A program made the position numbers and the translations under genes. From JAKLKS01 sp964370855 (GTDB lineage: Bacteria; Planctomycetota; JAJSAM01; JAKLKS01): a DNA stretch of 39,461 nt. Positions 22,548 through 30,972 of the stretch are shown here, piece after piece. The stretch lies in NCBI GenBank assembly GCA_964370855.1, contig CAYJMF010000034.1, positions 1 through 39,461 of the forward strand, in the 5' to 3' direction. Positions within the stretch are counted from its first letter, which is position 1. Each line of letters opens with the position of its first letter. The notes beneath the pieces were generated by a model. That model was given only the letters and a program-made list of their open reading frames with translations, was not told the DNA's origin and searched no databases.

Positions 22548-23969
22548 ATGTCGAAGCGATCCGGGAACCGCATGGGGACGATCCTGCGCACCACGCTGAC
22601 CATGGCAGGAGCGGCCATCGGGCTCCTCAGCGCCGTGGCGCCGGCCCCGGCGGGCGGCGGCATGACGTTCCGCGTCCTCGACGAAGCCGGGAAGCCCGTG
22701 AAGGGTGCGACCGTGCACCTGCTTCCCATGGGCGGGGCGAGCTGGACGGGAGGGGAGGCGAAGTCCGAGCCCCTTCCGCCACCGATGACGACCGGTGCCG
22801 ACGGACGGGCCGGGACCGACGGCTACAGCACGTCGTCGGTCTGCGCCCTCGCCCACGACGGGAAGCGGGCGGCCTGGATCTGCGCGCTCACGCAGACCGG
22901 AGGGACGATCGAGTTCCGGCTGGGCGAGGCGCGGATCGTGTCCCTCCGCCCCGTCGACGCGAAGGGCAGGGCCGTGAAGAAGGCCCGGATGCGCCTCGTC
23001 TTCCCGGGCGGGTCCGAGATCCACGGCATCGACGCCGCGGAGGCGGGCGGGGTGCATCGCTTCCCGCCCCTTCCGCTCGCCAGGTTCGACGGGCACGTGC
23101 ACGTCGAGGCCCTCGCCGCCGGGTACTTCGTCGGTCCCTACGAACTGCCCGCCGACGCCGGCCCGAAGGGCGCCGCGCTGCCGCTCATCCCGACGCGCAC
23201 CGTGACGGGCCGCGTCCTCGGTCCCGACCGCTCCCCGGCGGCCGGTGCGAGAGTGCGTCTGGCGAACGACGGCTGGGACGATGACGGCGTCCCCGCGGGC
23301 CCCGACGGGAGGTTCTCGCTCCCCGGCGTCCCCGTCGGCGCCGGCCGCAGACTGATGGCGAGCGCCGAGGGCATGGCCCCGCTGAGCGTGGGCTCCCCGG
23401 GCGGCGGCGACGACGTCGGCGACATCGTGCTCCCCGAGGGCCTGTTCCTCCACGGGAGTGTCCGGGAGGCCGACGGCGTGAAGGTCGTGCGCGCGTTCAT
23501 CGCGGTCAGCCGCGGCGGACAGCGCGTGGCGAGCTGCGAGACGAAACCCGGGGGCGCATTCACCCTCGGGCCCGTCGATGAGGGTCAATACGAAGTCGAG
23601 GTGTACCTGCACCGGTCCGAAGGGGTGGCGGGCTGGCGCTGTCTCGTGCGGACCGTGCGCCCCGGGCCGGATGCGGTGGATTTCGTCGTGCCGACGGGCC
23701 TGCGCATCCTGCTTCGGGACTCCCAGGGGAAGGCCGTCACTTCGCGGGACGTGGAGACCGAGATCGCCCATGCGGGGCGGGCCGAGCCGTGGAAGGAGCA
23801 CTTCAACGCGTCGGGAGAGTTCTCGGAGCTCCGGATGCTGGCCGACCCGGAGACCGCGTACTCGATCACCGTCCGGGTCGCGGGGTACGCGCCCGCGACC
23901 GGGACCGCCACGACCGATGCCGAGGGGCGCGCCGACGTGGAGATGCGGCTCGAACCCGGGGGGAAGTGA
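22548..23969 (+). CDS. Secreted CarboxypepD_reg-like repeat protein
   Basis: This 473-residue protein has a signal peptide (basic start, hydrophobic residues 14-30, Ala-Pro-Ala before Gly-rich cleavage). The mature part is beta-sandwich repeats like those of the sigma fusion just upstream: 'FRVLDEAGKPVKGATVHLLP', 'VTGRVLGPDRSPAAGARVRLAND', 'GRFSLPGVPVGAGRRLMASAEG'. GGGAGGGAGGT precedes ATG 22548. The gene follows the sigma fusion by 77 bases in the same direction, so it may be a target or an interaction partner of its outer domain; that is inference. No enzyme motif is visible. Confidence 0.8.
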   Translation: MSKRSGNRMGTILRTTLTMAGAAIGLLSAVAPAPAGGGMTFRVLDEAGKPVKGATVHLLPMGGASWTGGEAKSEPLPPPMTTGADGRAGTDGYSTSSVCALAHDGKRAAWICALTQTGGTIEFRLGEARIVSLRPVDAKGRAVKKARMRLVFPGGSEIHGIDAAEAGGVHRFPPLPLARFDGHVHVEALAAGYFVGPYELPADAGPKGAALPLIPTRTVTGRVLGPDRSPAAGARVRLANDGWDDDGVPAGPDGRFSLPGVPVGAGRRLMASAEGMAPLSVGSPGGGDDVGDIVLPEGLFLHGSVREADGVKVVRAFIAVSRGGQRVASCETKPGGAFTLGPVDEGQYEVEVYLHRSEGVAGWRCLVRTVRPGPDAVDFVVPTGLRILLRDSQGKAVTSRDVETEIAHAGRAEPWKEHFNASGEFSELRMLADPETAYSITVRVAGYAPATGTATTDAEGRADVEMRLEPGGK

Positions 23970-24085
23970 CCGGGGACGTTGCGGGCCCCGCCTGCGGACG
24001 TCAAGCCGGGCCGCCCGCGGGACGGGCGGCCGGCCTCCGCCGGTGGCATGATGGGGACTCCCATGCACGGGCGGGAGGCGTCGGG

Positions 24086-24484
24086 ATGGCCCTGCTCCTC
24101 GTTCTCCACATCGGCGGATTGCTCCTGCTGATCGTCTCCAGCTTCGCGGTCCTGTGGAACCGGCGGATCGCGGTACGGGACCAGGCGGCACCCTGGCAGC
24201 GACTCTGGCGCCAGCGGTGGCCGATCGGGTTCCTCCTCGGGCTGCTCAGCCCCTGGAGCGGCTTCGTCACCTACACCGTGCGCGGGGGATGGAGGGACGT
24301 CTCCGTCGGCGGCCTGCCCTTCCTCACGCACACCGATGAACTCGATGGGCTGTTCCTCGGGATTTTTGGTCTCCAGTTGAACTTCCTCTTCTGGCTGCTG
24401 GTCCCGCAGTTCGTCCTCTGGGCGACCTCCCGCTCCGGGCGCCGGCCCGCCAGGCCGGTCCATGGTCCCGAGACCAGGTCGTGA
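24086..24484 (+). CDS. Small integral membrane protein of unknown function
   Basis: This 132-residue protein has three hydrophobic stretches (about 2-22, 46-62 and 88-112) separated by basic and polar loops. GGGAGG lies 7 nt before ATG 24086. I recognise no family. The N-terminal helix with a basic loop after it suggests the N-terminus is outside the cytoplasm. It stands 116 bases after the preceding secreted protein gene on the same strand. Confidence 0.6.
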   Translation: MALLLVLHIGGLLLLIVSSFAVLWNRRIAVRDQAAPWQRLWRQRWPIGFLLGLLSPWSGFVTYTVRGGWRDVSVGGLPFLTHTDELDGLFLGIFGLQLNFLFWLLVPQFVLWATSRSGRRPARPVHGPETRS

Positions 24485-24593
24485 TGCCGGGAGCGGGCGA
24501 AGGCCCCTGCAGGGAATTCCACGTCACGGCATCCCCGATCCCGACGTCCCCCGGGTCAACGAGCGACCGCATGCAGGCCCGGTCCTTCGCGAC

Positions 24594-25016
24594 TCAGCGG
24601 GTCGCCTTCGCGAGGATGCACCTGTCGTCCGGGCCTTCGCCCTCGAGATAGCCGAGAACCCCGGGCACGCAGGAGAGGAGGGAGCCGTACCCCCGCCCGA
24701 CCACCTGGCGGAGGGCCTCGCCGAGGGGCATCCGCCTCCCGTCGACGCGGGGATTCGAAGAGATCACGTGACAGGTCCCGCCCGCCCCGCGCTTGCGCAG
24801 AAGGCGCTCCAGCACCGCGGGGGTCGAGACCCCGGGCACGAGGACGACCCGCCTGGAATCCAGGTGGCGGAAGTGATCGAGGCTCCCCGTCGCCTTGTTG
24901 CGCCTCTTCGGGTTCCGCAGCTGTTCGAGAAGCCGCTCCCGCCGGGACGGGATCACGAAGGCCCGGACCATCGCCTCCTCCTCCTTCGCGGCCGCCTCGT
25001 CCGGACCTGCCTCCAT
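24594..25016 (-). CDS. Conserved-looking hypothetical protein
   Basis: This 140-residue protein is soluble, with a strongly basic N-terminal half (RRERLLEQLRNPKRRNKATGSLDHFRHL split over residues 24-51) followed by an alternating segment, 'RRVVLVPG', then 'GRRMPLGEALRQVVGRGYGSLLSCVPGVLGYLEGEG'. This arrangement recalls an uncharacterised family of about 120-150 residues that I cannot name. ATG 25016 has GGAGGGGG at 8 nt. It converges with the small membrane protein gene. Three cysteines are present but in no CxxC pair. Confidence 0.6.
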   Translation of the reverse strand: MEAGPDEAAAKEEEAMVRAFVIPSRRERLLEQLRNPKRRNKATGSLDHFRHLDSRRVVLVPGVSTPAVLERLLRKRGAGGTCHVISSNPRVDGRRMPLGEALRQVVGRGYGSLLSCVPGVLGYLEGEGPDDRCILAKATR

Positions 25017-25154
25017 CGGAGAGCCCCCTCCGTGACAATGGCCGGCGCCAGTCTCTCCCATCATCGCACTTCGTCCCCGATGATCGACGGTGGCCATGGA
25101 ACACCGGGGCCGCCGTGATGGCTTCCCCTGGAGACCCGTCCCCCTGCCCGCGGC

Positions 25155-26639
25155 CTACCGCCGCTCGACCGCCGTCACGGCCAACTTGATCGCCCGGCGG
25201 GCCTCCTCCACCCAGTGCCGGGCGGTGGGATCCTCCGAGCTCCCGAACTCCTCCACGACGGACCGGAGTTCCGCGAGGGCGGCCTCGCCGTCCACGGGCT
25301 TCAGGTAGGAGGCCCCCCACACGCGGAACTGGGCGCGCTCCCCCTCCGGCGTCCCCGGGTCCCGCCCGACCCCGAAGAGGAGGTCGGCGGCGCCCCGGTG
25401 GTCCTTCAGCGCGGAGGTGGTGACGGCCAGACGGTAGGTGACGGAGCGTCCCTCTGCGGTCCCCGGACCGGCGAGGACGAGGGCTTCCCGGAGCGCGGCG
25501 TCGGAGGCCGCGAGGTCCCCCGTCTTCATGCTGTAGAAGCCCTTCTCGGTGAGGACGAAGATCCGCTGTGGCGCCTCCGAGGCCCGCAGGAGGAACTCGT
25601 CGCAGACCAGGAGCGTCCGCGCGAACCTCGCCGCCTCCTCCTCGGGGGACCTGCCCCGGGAGCGGGAGAGCCGGCGGATCTCGGCGAGGAGCTCCTCGCC
25701 GGTGAGGTCCTTCAGGGAGAGGTCCTCCCGATCCCCCTCCCGTGGCCCGGGGACGGGCTCCGCCCCGCCGCCCCGACCGAGGACCGCCAGCTCCTCCTCC
25801 AGGGCGCGGATCCGGCGGTCCTGTTCGGCAATCCTCGAGGACGCCGCCTCGGCGTCTCCCGCCCCGCCGCCGGGGACGTGCCGCGCCGCCGCTTCCAGGT
25901 CCTCGATGCGGCGGAGGAGGGCCCCGGTCCCGGCCTCCGGCCCGACCGGCGGCGCCGACCCCGACAGCCTCCCCCCGACGAAGCCCGCGACGAGCCCGAG
26001 CCCGATGGCGGCCAGGGCCACGCTCTTTCCCGTCATGGCGGCTCCTCCCAGCACTCCGGCGGCCGAACCCCCGGACGTCCCCACGATCGTCCCCTCGCGG
26101 AGGCCCGCGATGGGCAACAGCGCACCGAGCCACCCCTCGACGCCTCCCCTCCGCCCGAGCCGATCACGGAGCAGCGCGAGGGCGCGGCGGAGGCGGGTCC
26201 TCGCCGTCTCCACGGGGCAGCCCATCCGGGCGGCGACGGCGGCCGGCTTCAGGTTCCCGTGGAAGCGGAGGAGCACCGTGGTCCGGTAGGGCTCCTCCAA
26301 TTCCAGGACGGCGGCCATGAGGAGGCGGACCGCCTCCGCGTCGGCGACCAGGTCGGCGGTCGAGGGATGCGCCTCCGGGCGGGACGCGGATCTCTCCCTC
26401 GCCTCCCGGCGGGCCCCGGACCTTCGGCCGTTGAGGAACCGGTTCCTCAGGGTCGCCGCGATCCAGCCCCGCACGCTCCCGTTCACCCGGGGCGGCCTCT
26501 CCAGCACTCCCGCCCACAGGTCCTGCTCCAGGTCCGCGGCCTCGTGGCCGTCGGCGACCAGGGCGAAGGCGACCCGCCGGACCCACTCGGCGTGGGTCAT
26601 CAGGGCTTCCAGGCGGACAGGACCGGGCGTGCCTTCCAT
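25155..26639 (-). CDS. ECF-type sigma factor fused to a membrane anchor, coiled coil and helical domain
   Basis: This 494-residue protein has an N-terminal sigma factor: region 2 (about 10-75, AADLEQDLWAGVLE and GSVRGWIAATLRNRFLNGRR) and region 4 (about 112-165, LELEEPYRTTVLLRFHG and GCPVETARTRLRRALALLRDR). A hydrophobic stretch (about 190-235) follows, then a coiled coil (about 245-300, LLRRIEDLEAAA and IAEQDRRIRALEEELAVL) and a helical, TPR-like C-terminus (about 320-494). The N-terminus starts like the other sigma fusion (ME-x-P, then LxxHxxWVxR), which supports ATG 26639; GAGG lies 4 nt before it. There is no adjacent anti-sigma gene. The C-terminal part shares no similarity with the CarboxypepD_reg part of the other fusion. 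Confidence 0.82.
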   Translation of the reverse strand: MEGTPGPVRLEALMTHAEWVRRVAFALVADGHEAADLEQDLWAGVLERPPRVNGSVRGWIAATLRNRFLNGRRSGARREARERSASRPEAHPSTADLVADAEAVRLLMAAVLELEEPYRTTVLLRFHGNLKPAAVAARMGCPVETARTRLRRALALLRDRLGRRGGVEGWLGALLPIAGLREGTIVGTSGGSAAGVLGGAAMTGKSVALAAIGLGLVAGFVGGRLSGSAPPVGPEAGTGALLRRIEDLEAAARHVPGGGAGDAEAASSRIAEQDRRIRALEEELAVLGRGGGAEPVPGPREGDREDLSLKDLTGEELLAEIRRLSRSRGRSPEEEAARFARTLLVCDEFLLRASEAPQRIFVLTEKGFYSMKTGDLAASDAALREALVLAGPGTAEGRSVTYRLAVTTSALKDHRGAADLLFGVGRDPGTPEGERAQFRVWGASYLKPVDGEAALAELRSVVEEFGSSEDPTARHWVEEARRAIKLAVTAVERR

Positions 26640-26704
26640 GGGACCTCGTGCCTGAGACACCGCCACAGTGTGGATCGGTTCACGGGAAAGCGGCTGGAGG
26701 ACTC

Positions 26705-26729
26705 CCCGCCCTTCCCGCCGAAGGGCGGG
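26705..26729. other. 9-bp hairpin between divergent genes
   Basis: CCCGCCCTT (26705-26713) and AAGGGCGGG (26721-26729) enclose a 7-nt loop. It lies in the 216-bp region between the second sigma fusion and the FG-GAP protein gene. This region must hold both promoters. It also contains GTCAA/TTGAC arms at 26747-26764, but I see no convincing -35/-10 pair. Confidence 0.45.
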
Positions 26730-26855
26730 CGGAATCCCCGGGCGGCGTCAAGTTGGTGTTTGACTTCCGTCACGCGCAGGCGCAGAACACACTCCGGCTG
26801 GGAGAGGACGCGACGCGAAAGAGGGCCGGCGAGGGTCGCGGGGGGCCGCGTGGGC

Positions 26856-29738
26856 ATGGGGACCTTGGGTCGTGCAATGGGGATTCTCTCCTCGCTTCTC
26901 GGGGCTTCCGTCGCCCTCGCGGGGAATCGAGGCGTGGCGGTCCACGACAAGTCGAAGATCACCGCCGCCATCGACTTCCCCGGCAACGTCGATCCCTACC
27001 TGATCGACGTCCCGCAGGGGGGGACCCTCACCGTCTCCGTGAAAGCGGCCGCGGGGGGGACGCTCCTTCCCGGACTGGCGCTGTACTTCCCGGACGGGAC
27101 CCTCGCCGACGTCTCGTTCGCCGTGAAGGAGTCCGGTTCCAAGGCCTCCATGAAGCTGCCCTTCCCTACCACGGGCCGCTTCAGCGTGCGCGTGGGCGCC
27201 CGCGACGGGATCGGGACCGGGGCGTACACCGTCTCCTTCAAGATCAAGAGCCCGAAGAAGTCCGCCGAGAAGGACGTCTCCCTGCCCCAGGGTGGGATCC
27301 ACCGGTTCCCGTTCCCGGGCGCCGACGGGGTCCTGGTCTCGGCCAGGGTCGATTGGGACGGCCCGGCGCCGGCCTCCGTGGACATGCGCGATCCCGCCGA
27401 CGCGGTGGCGGTCCCCGCCTCCTCCTTCGTCCCCGGCGCGGACCGGGCCTCGATCTCCGGGGTCCTCCTCGCGGGCGGGGCCGGGGACTACGCCCTCCGG
27501 CTCCAGGGCTCCGCGACGGGAGGGGCCGCGACGGTGGCGTGCAGCGTGAAGCTGAAGTTCCCGAAGGGGATCAAGGAGGACCGGGTCCTCGACCCGCAGC
27601 CGATCCTGGCCTCCGTGGCGCCCGCGGCCGGGCCCCCGGGCCAGGCCGTGACCCTGACGGGGAGCGGCTTCCGGGCCGGGGCCGCGGTCTTCTTCGGAGA
27701 CTCCGCGGCCGGCGCCGTGGTCGTGGAATCCGCGACTCTGATCACGTGCACCGCCCCCTCCGGCCCGGAATCGGAGACGGGGGCCGTGGTGGACGTCACG
27801 GTCCAGAACACCGACGGCCAGTTCTCCGTGGCGGCGGGGGGCTTCGACTTCACCGAGCCTCCCGTTCCCCTCTCCGCCGCTCCCTCCACCGCCCCGTCCT
27901 ACGGCGGGACCGAGGTGACGGTGACCGGCACGGGCATCACCTCCCTCACGAAGGTGTTCCTCGACGGGACCGAGGTCGGGGGCGCGACCCTCTTCCCCCC
28001 GACGAGCCTCAAGTTCCCGATGCCCGAGGGCTCCTCGGGCTTCCTCGCCCTGCGGCTCGAGAACGAGCACGGCCAGGGCTCCACCCGCGGGGACCTCCTC
28101 GCGCGGACCCGCTCCTTCAAGGACCGCACGGCGACGGCCCTGCCCGCCGCCCCGGAGGAGCTCACGGAATTCTCGGCCACGGGGACGGCCCTAGGGGACC
28201 TCGACGGGGACGGCCTCCTCGACCTCGTGCTCACCGTCACGCCCGACTCCAACGAGGAGGCCTACGGCAGCGACTACGGCAGGCTCGTGGCTCCGACGCG
28301 AGTCCTGACGGGCGGCGCAGGCCCCGCCTTCGCCCTGGTGGCGGAAGGCATGCCCCCGCCGCGGACCTTCGAGTACTACGGCTACGATTACAGGCTCGAC
28401 GGGTGGGCGGCGGACAGGGTGGGACTCGGGGACCTCGACGGGGACGGGGACCTGGACATGGTCCTGACGAGCGAACCCGCCACCTACGCGTACTCCTACT
28501 ACTACGGCTACGGCTACGAGTCCTACTACGACCCGGCCGGCGGAGAGGTGCGGACCCGCCTCCTCCTCAACGACGGGTCCGGGGCGTTCTCCTTCCACGG
28601 GACCGGGATGCCGGCTCCGCTGACCTACTACTACGAAGGGACCGACTACGTCCGGGACGACTTCAGTGGGCCCGCCCTCGCCATGGGGGACCTGGACGGG
28701 GACGGCGACCTCGACATCGTCCTCGGAGCCCCCCAACCGTACGTCGGGTACGGGTCGTACTACCCCCTCACGCGCGTGTTGACCAACGGCGGGGCGGCGG
28801 ACTTCTCCTACCTTCCCGGGGGGCTCCCGCCGCCGGTCCTGTTGGAGGACGGCTACGGGTACACCACCATCCTGGACGACTTCCGGGCCGCCTCCGTCGC
28901 CCTCGGGGACCTCGACGGGGACGGGGATCTCGATCTCGTGATGACCCACTCCGAGGACACCTACGGCTCCACCTACGCCGCGGAAGAGGGGATCACGCGG
29001 ACCCGCGTCCTCGTGAACGACGGGACGGCCCACTTCTCGACCCTGGCCGGCGGGATGCCGCCGCCCATCACCTTCGAGAACTACGGCTACACCTACGTGC
29101 GGGACGACTTCTTCGGGGACTCCGTCGCGTTGGGCGACCTCGACGGGGACGGGGATGCGGACATGGTGCTCGGGCGGGTCTTCGGGGGGAACTACGACTA
29201 CAGCTCCCGCTACTACTACGATGACGCCTCGGGCTCCTACAAGCTGACGCCTGCGATCCTCCTCCTGCGCAACGACGGGACGGGGACGTTCACGGAGGCC
29301 ACGGGGGAGTTCCTCCCCGACGCCCTGTTCCGCACCGGGAGCATGTCCACCATTCTCGGCGTGAAGGGGATCCAGCTCGGGGATCTGGACGGGGACGGGA
29401 ACCTCGACATGGTGGTTACGGGGACGGACACCTACGTCTACGACTACTACGGAACCGGCTTCGGGTACTACCAGGTCCTGCCCGAGGGGGAGCGGCCGGG
29501 AACCCGGGTCCTGCAGAACCAGGGCTCGGGGAGCTTCATCGACGCCACGGCGGCCTGGTTCCAGCCCGGCGGAGACCTTCTTCCCGGCGACACCGTGACC
29601 CTCGGCGACCTCGACAACGACGGGGACCTCGACATGGTGGTGGGTCACGACCCGGCGTACTACGGCTACGGGGGGTACGGCTACGGGGGATACGGGGAGT
29701 CGTCGGCGCGCCCCGTGAGGATCTTCGAGAACGACTGA
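26856..29738 (+). CDS. Secreted protein with two IPT/TIG domains and seven FG-GAP/VCBS repeats
   Basis: This protein of about 960 residues has a weak signal peptide (MGILSSLLGASVALAGN, about residues 8-24) and two N-terminal beta domains that resemble pre-peptidase C-terminal modules (about 30-250). Two IPT/TIG folds follow (about 255-345, ASVAPAAGPPGQAVTLTGSGF; about 350-425, PSYGGTEVTVTGTGI). Seven repeats then each carry the calcium motif LGDLDGDGDLDMVL or a close variant, enough for one seven-bladed propeller. The loops between repeats are very rich in Tyr and Gly (for example SYYYGYGYESYY). Such proteins bind Ca2+ and act in adhesion or as surface receptors. No ribosome site decides between ATG 26856 and ATG 26877. 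It converges with the PrcB-domain gene. Confidence 0.85.
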   Translation: MGTLGRAMGILSSLLGASVALAGNRGVAVHDKSKITAAIDFPGNVDPYLIDVPQGGTLTVSVKAAAGGTLLPGLALYFPDGTLADVSFAVKESGSKASMKLPFPTTGRFSVRVGARDGIGTGAYTVSFKIKSPKKSAEKDVSLPQGGIHRFPFPGADGVLVSARVDWDGPAPASVDMRDPADAVAVPASSFVPGADRASISGVLLAGGAGDYALRLQGSATGGAATVACSVKLKFPKGIKEDRVLDPQPILASVAPAAGPPGQAVTLTGSGFRAGAAVFFGDSAAGAVVVESATLITCTAPSGPESETGAVVDVTVQNTDGQFSVAAGGFDFTEPPVPLSAAPSTAPSYGGTEVTVTGTGITSLTKVFLDGTEVGGATLFPPTSLKFPMPEGSSGFLALRLENEHGQGSTRGDLLARTRSFKDRTATALPAAPEELTEFSATGTALGDLDGDGLLDLVLTVTPDSNEEAYGSDYGRLVAPTRVLTGGAGPAFALVAEGMPPPRTFEYYGYDYRLDGWAADRVGLGDLDGDGDLDMVLTSEPATYAYSYYYGYGYESYYDPAGGEVRTRLLLNDGSGAFSFHGTGMPAPLTYYYEGTDYVRDDFSGPALAMGDLDGDGDLDIVLGAPQPYVGYGSYYPLTRVLTNGGAADFSYLPGGLPPPVLLEDGYGYTTILDDFRAASVALGDLDGDGDLDLVMTHSEDTYGSTYAAEEGITRTRVLVNDGTAHFSTLAGGMPPPITFENYGYTYVRDDFFGDSVALGDLDGDGDADMVLGRVFGGNYDYSSRYYYDDASGSYKLTPAILLLRNDGTGTFTEATGEFLPDALFRTGSMSTILGVKGIQLGDLDGDGNLDMVVTGTDTYVYDYYGTGFGYYQVLPEGERPGTRVLQNQGSGSFIDATAAWFQPGGDLLPGDTVTLGDLDNDGDLDMVVGHDPAYYGYGGYGYGGYGESSARPVRIFEND

Positions 29739-29757
29739 CCGCCTCAGCAGGCGGTCA
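29736..29757. terminator. Hairpin shared by two convergent genes
   Basis: The perfect 9-bp stem TGACCGCCT (29736-29744) / AGGCGGTCA (29749-29757) has a CAGC loop. Each arm contains the stop codon of one of the convergent genes. There is no T tract, but a bidirectional terminator is the natural reading. Confidence 0.7.
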
Positions 29758-30771
29758 CGGGCAGTCGTTCACCCTCGTGGAGATCTCGTAGAGGACCGGG
29801 CCCTCCACGCGCGGGGCGCGGACGATGTGGAAGGGCTGGCTGAGAGCCATGGACACGCCGCAGGTCGGGCCCCATTGCGTCTCGAAGATCCCGGCCATGG
29901 CGCCGCCCGGGGGGCACCCGGACGGCAGGCAGGGGGCCCCGATGACGGTGGCGGGGACCACCTGGTAGATGTCCACCGTCACGCCTCCCGTGGGCTTCGT
30001 CCCGAGCCAGACGCCGACGACCATGTCCGCCGAGAAGTCCACCGCCGGGGCGGAGCCCGCGCCCCCGTGGGCGCTCCAGAGGGCCTCCCAGGAGGCCGCG
30101 TCGCGGCAGACCTCGAACCGGAAGGTCGTGATGAGGGACTGGGTCCCCTGGGCGAGAGTGGCGAGCCCCGTACCGCCGCCGCCGCCCCCTCCTCCGCCGC
30201 CGCCGGGGGGCGGGGGCCGGGGCACGTTGCGGTGGCGGTACTCCCAGCGCCGTTCACGGGGGGCCTCGAAGTCGAGGGTCTGCGCGCAGGCGTCCTCGAG
30301 GGCGGAGAGGCTCACCGCCACCCCCCCGGGCCCCGCGGAGAGGAGATCCCCCGCGGGGACCCCCGAGGCCCGCAGAGAGAAGGTCCCGCTGGCGGGGATC
30401 ATCCGGAGGGAGAGCGTCCCCCGTCCCCCGAAGGCGCGATGCACGGTCAGCTTCCAGTCCCCCGAGCCCTTGCGCCGCACGCGGGACCGCACCGGGGCGG
30501 CGCCGTCGAGGAGGACGGCGGGGCCGAGGGAGGCCGCGAGCCCGGCGTCGCCGGGGGCGTAGACCGCCAGCCCCGGTCCGGGGTTCAGGACCCCCTCCAT
30601 CCGGATCCGGGCCGTCCGCTCCCGGGCCGCGCCGGGGCCTCCGCGTTCCGCGTCGAAGCGGATCGTCGCCGACAGGACCGTGAGGCCGCCGTCCCCGGCC
30701 GCGGGCGAGGCGTGGGCGGGAAACGTCGCCATGGCGGCGGCGACGACGAGGGCGAGCATGGCATGGCGCAT
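29755..30771 (-). CDS. Secreted protein with PrcB C-terminal domain
   Basis: This 338-residue protein has a signal peptide (residues 1-22, MRHAMLALVVAAAMATFPAHA). The N-terminal region (30-190) is a beta-rich domain I do not recognise. A Pro-Pro-Pro and poly-Gly linker (about 194-210) leads to a PrcB_C-like domain (about 215-335), recognisable by 'ASWEALWSAHGG', 'VDFSADMVVGVWLGTKPTGG' and 'VTVDIYQVV'. PrcB is a partner of the Treponema PrtP protease; in other bacteria the domain occurs in secreted proteins of unclear role. Four cysteines in the domain suggest disulfides. ATG 30771 is chosen because it starts the signal peptide. Confidence 0.75.
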   Translation of the reverse strand: MRHAMLALVVAAAMATFPAHASPAAGDGGLTVLSATIRFDAERGGPGAARERTARIRMEGVLNPGPGLAVYAPGDAGLAASLGPAVLLDGAAPVRSRVRRKGSGDWKLTVHRAFGGRGTLSLRMIPASGTFSLRASGVPAGDLLSAGPGGVAVSLSALEDACAQTLDFEAPRERRWEYRHRNVPRPPPPGGGGGGGGGGGTGLATLAQGTQSLITTFRFEVCRDAASWEALWSAHGGAGSAPAVDFSADMVVGVWLGTKPTGGVTVDIYQVVPATVIGAPCLPSGCPPGGAMAGIFETQWGPTCGVSMALSQPFHIVRAPRVEGPVLYEISTRVNDCP

Positions 30772-30972
30772 GGCAGTCCGTCCCGGGGGCCGATCACCAG
30801 CATACGCGCAATCCCCGTTCCCGTCGGCGGGAGCCTGCCGGGGAGGCCGCGGGGTCACGAGCGGAAACGGAGTGATCGGATCCCGGCAACCCCGGAACCG
30901 GATCCCCCGCCCGTCCATGGAACCGCCCCCCGCGGAACGCGGGAGGCGGGTGGAAATGCCTGCGGGTGCGGC

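Noticed and set aside
28480..28530. Runs of TAC/TAT in the FG-GAP gene as a DNA microsatellite
   Set aside because: They are in-frame Tyr codons within loops between repeats and vary in length and sequence between loops.
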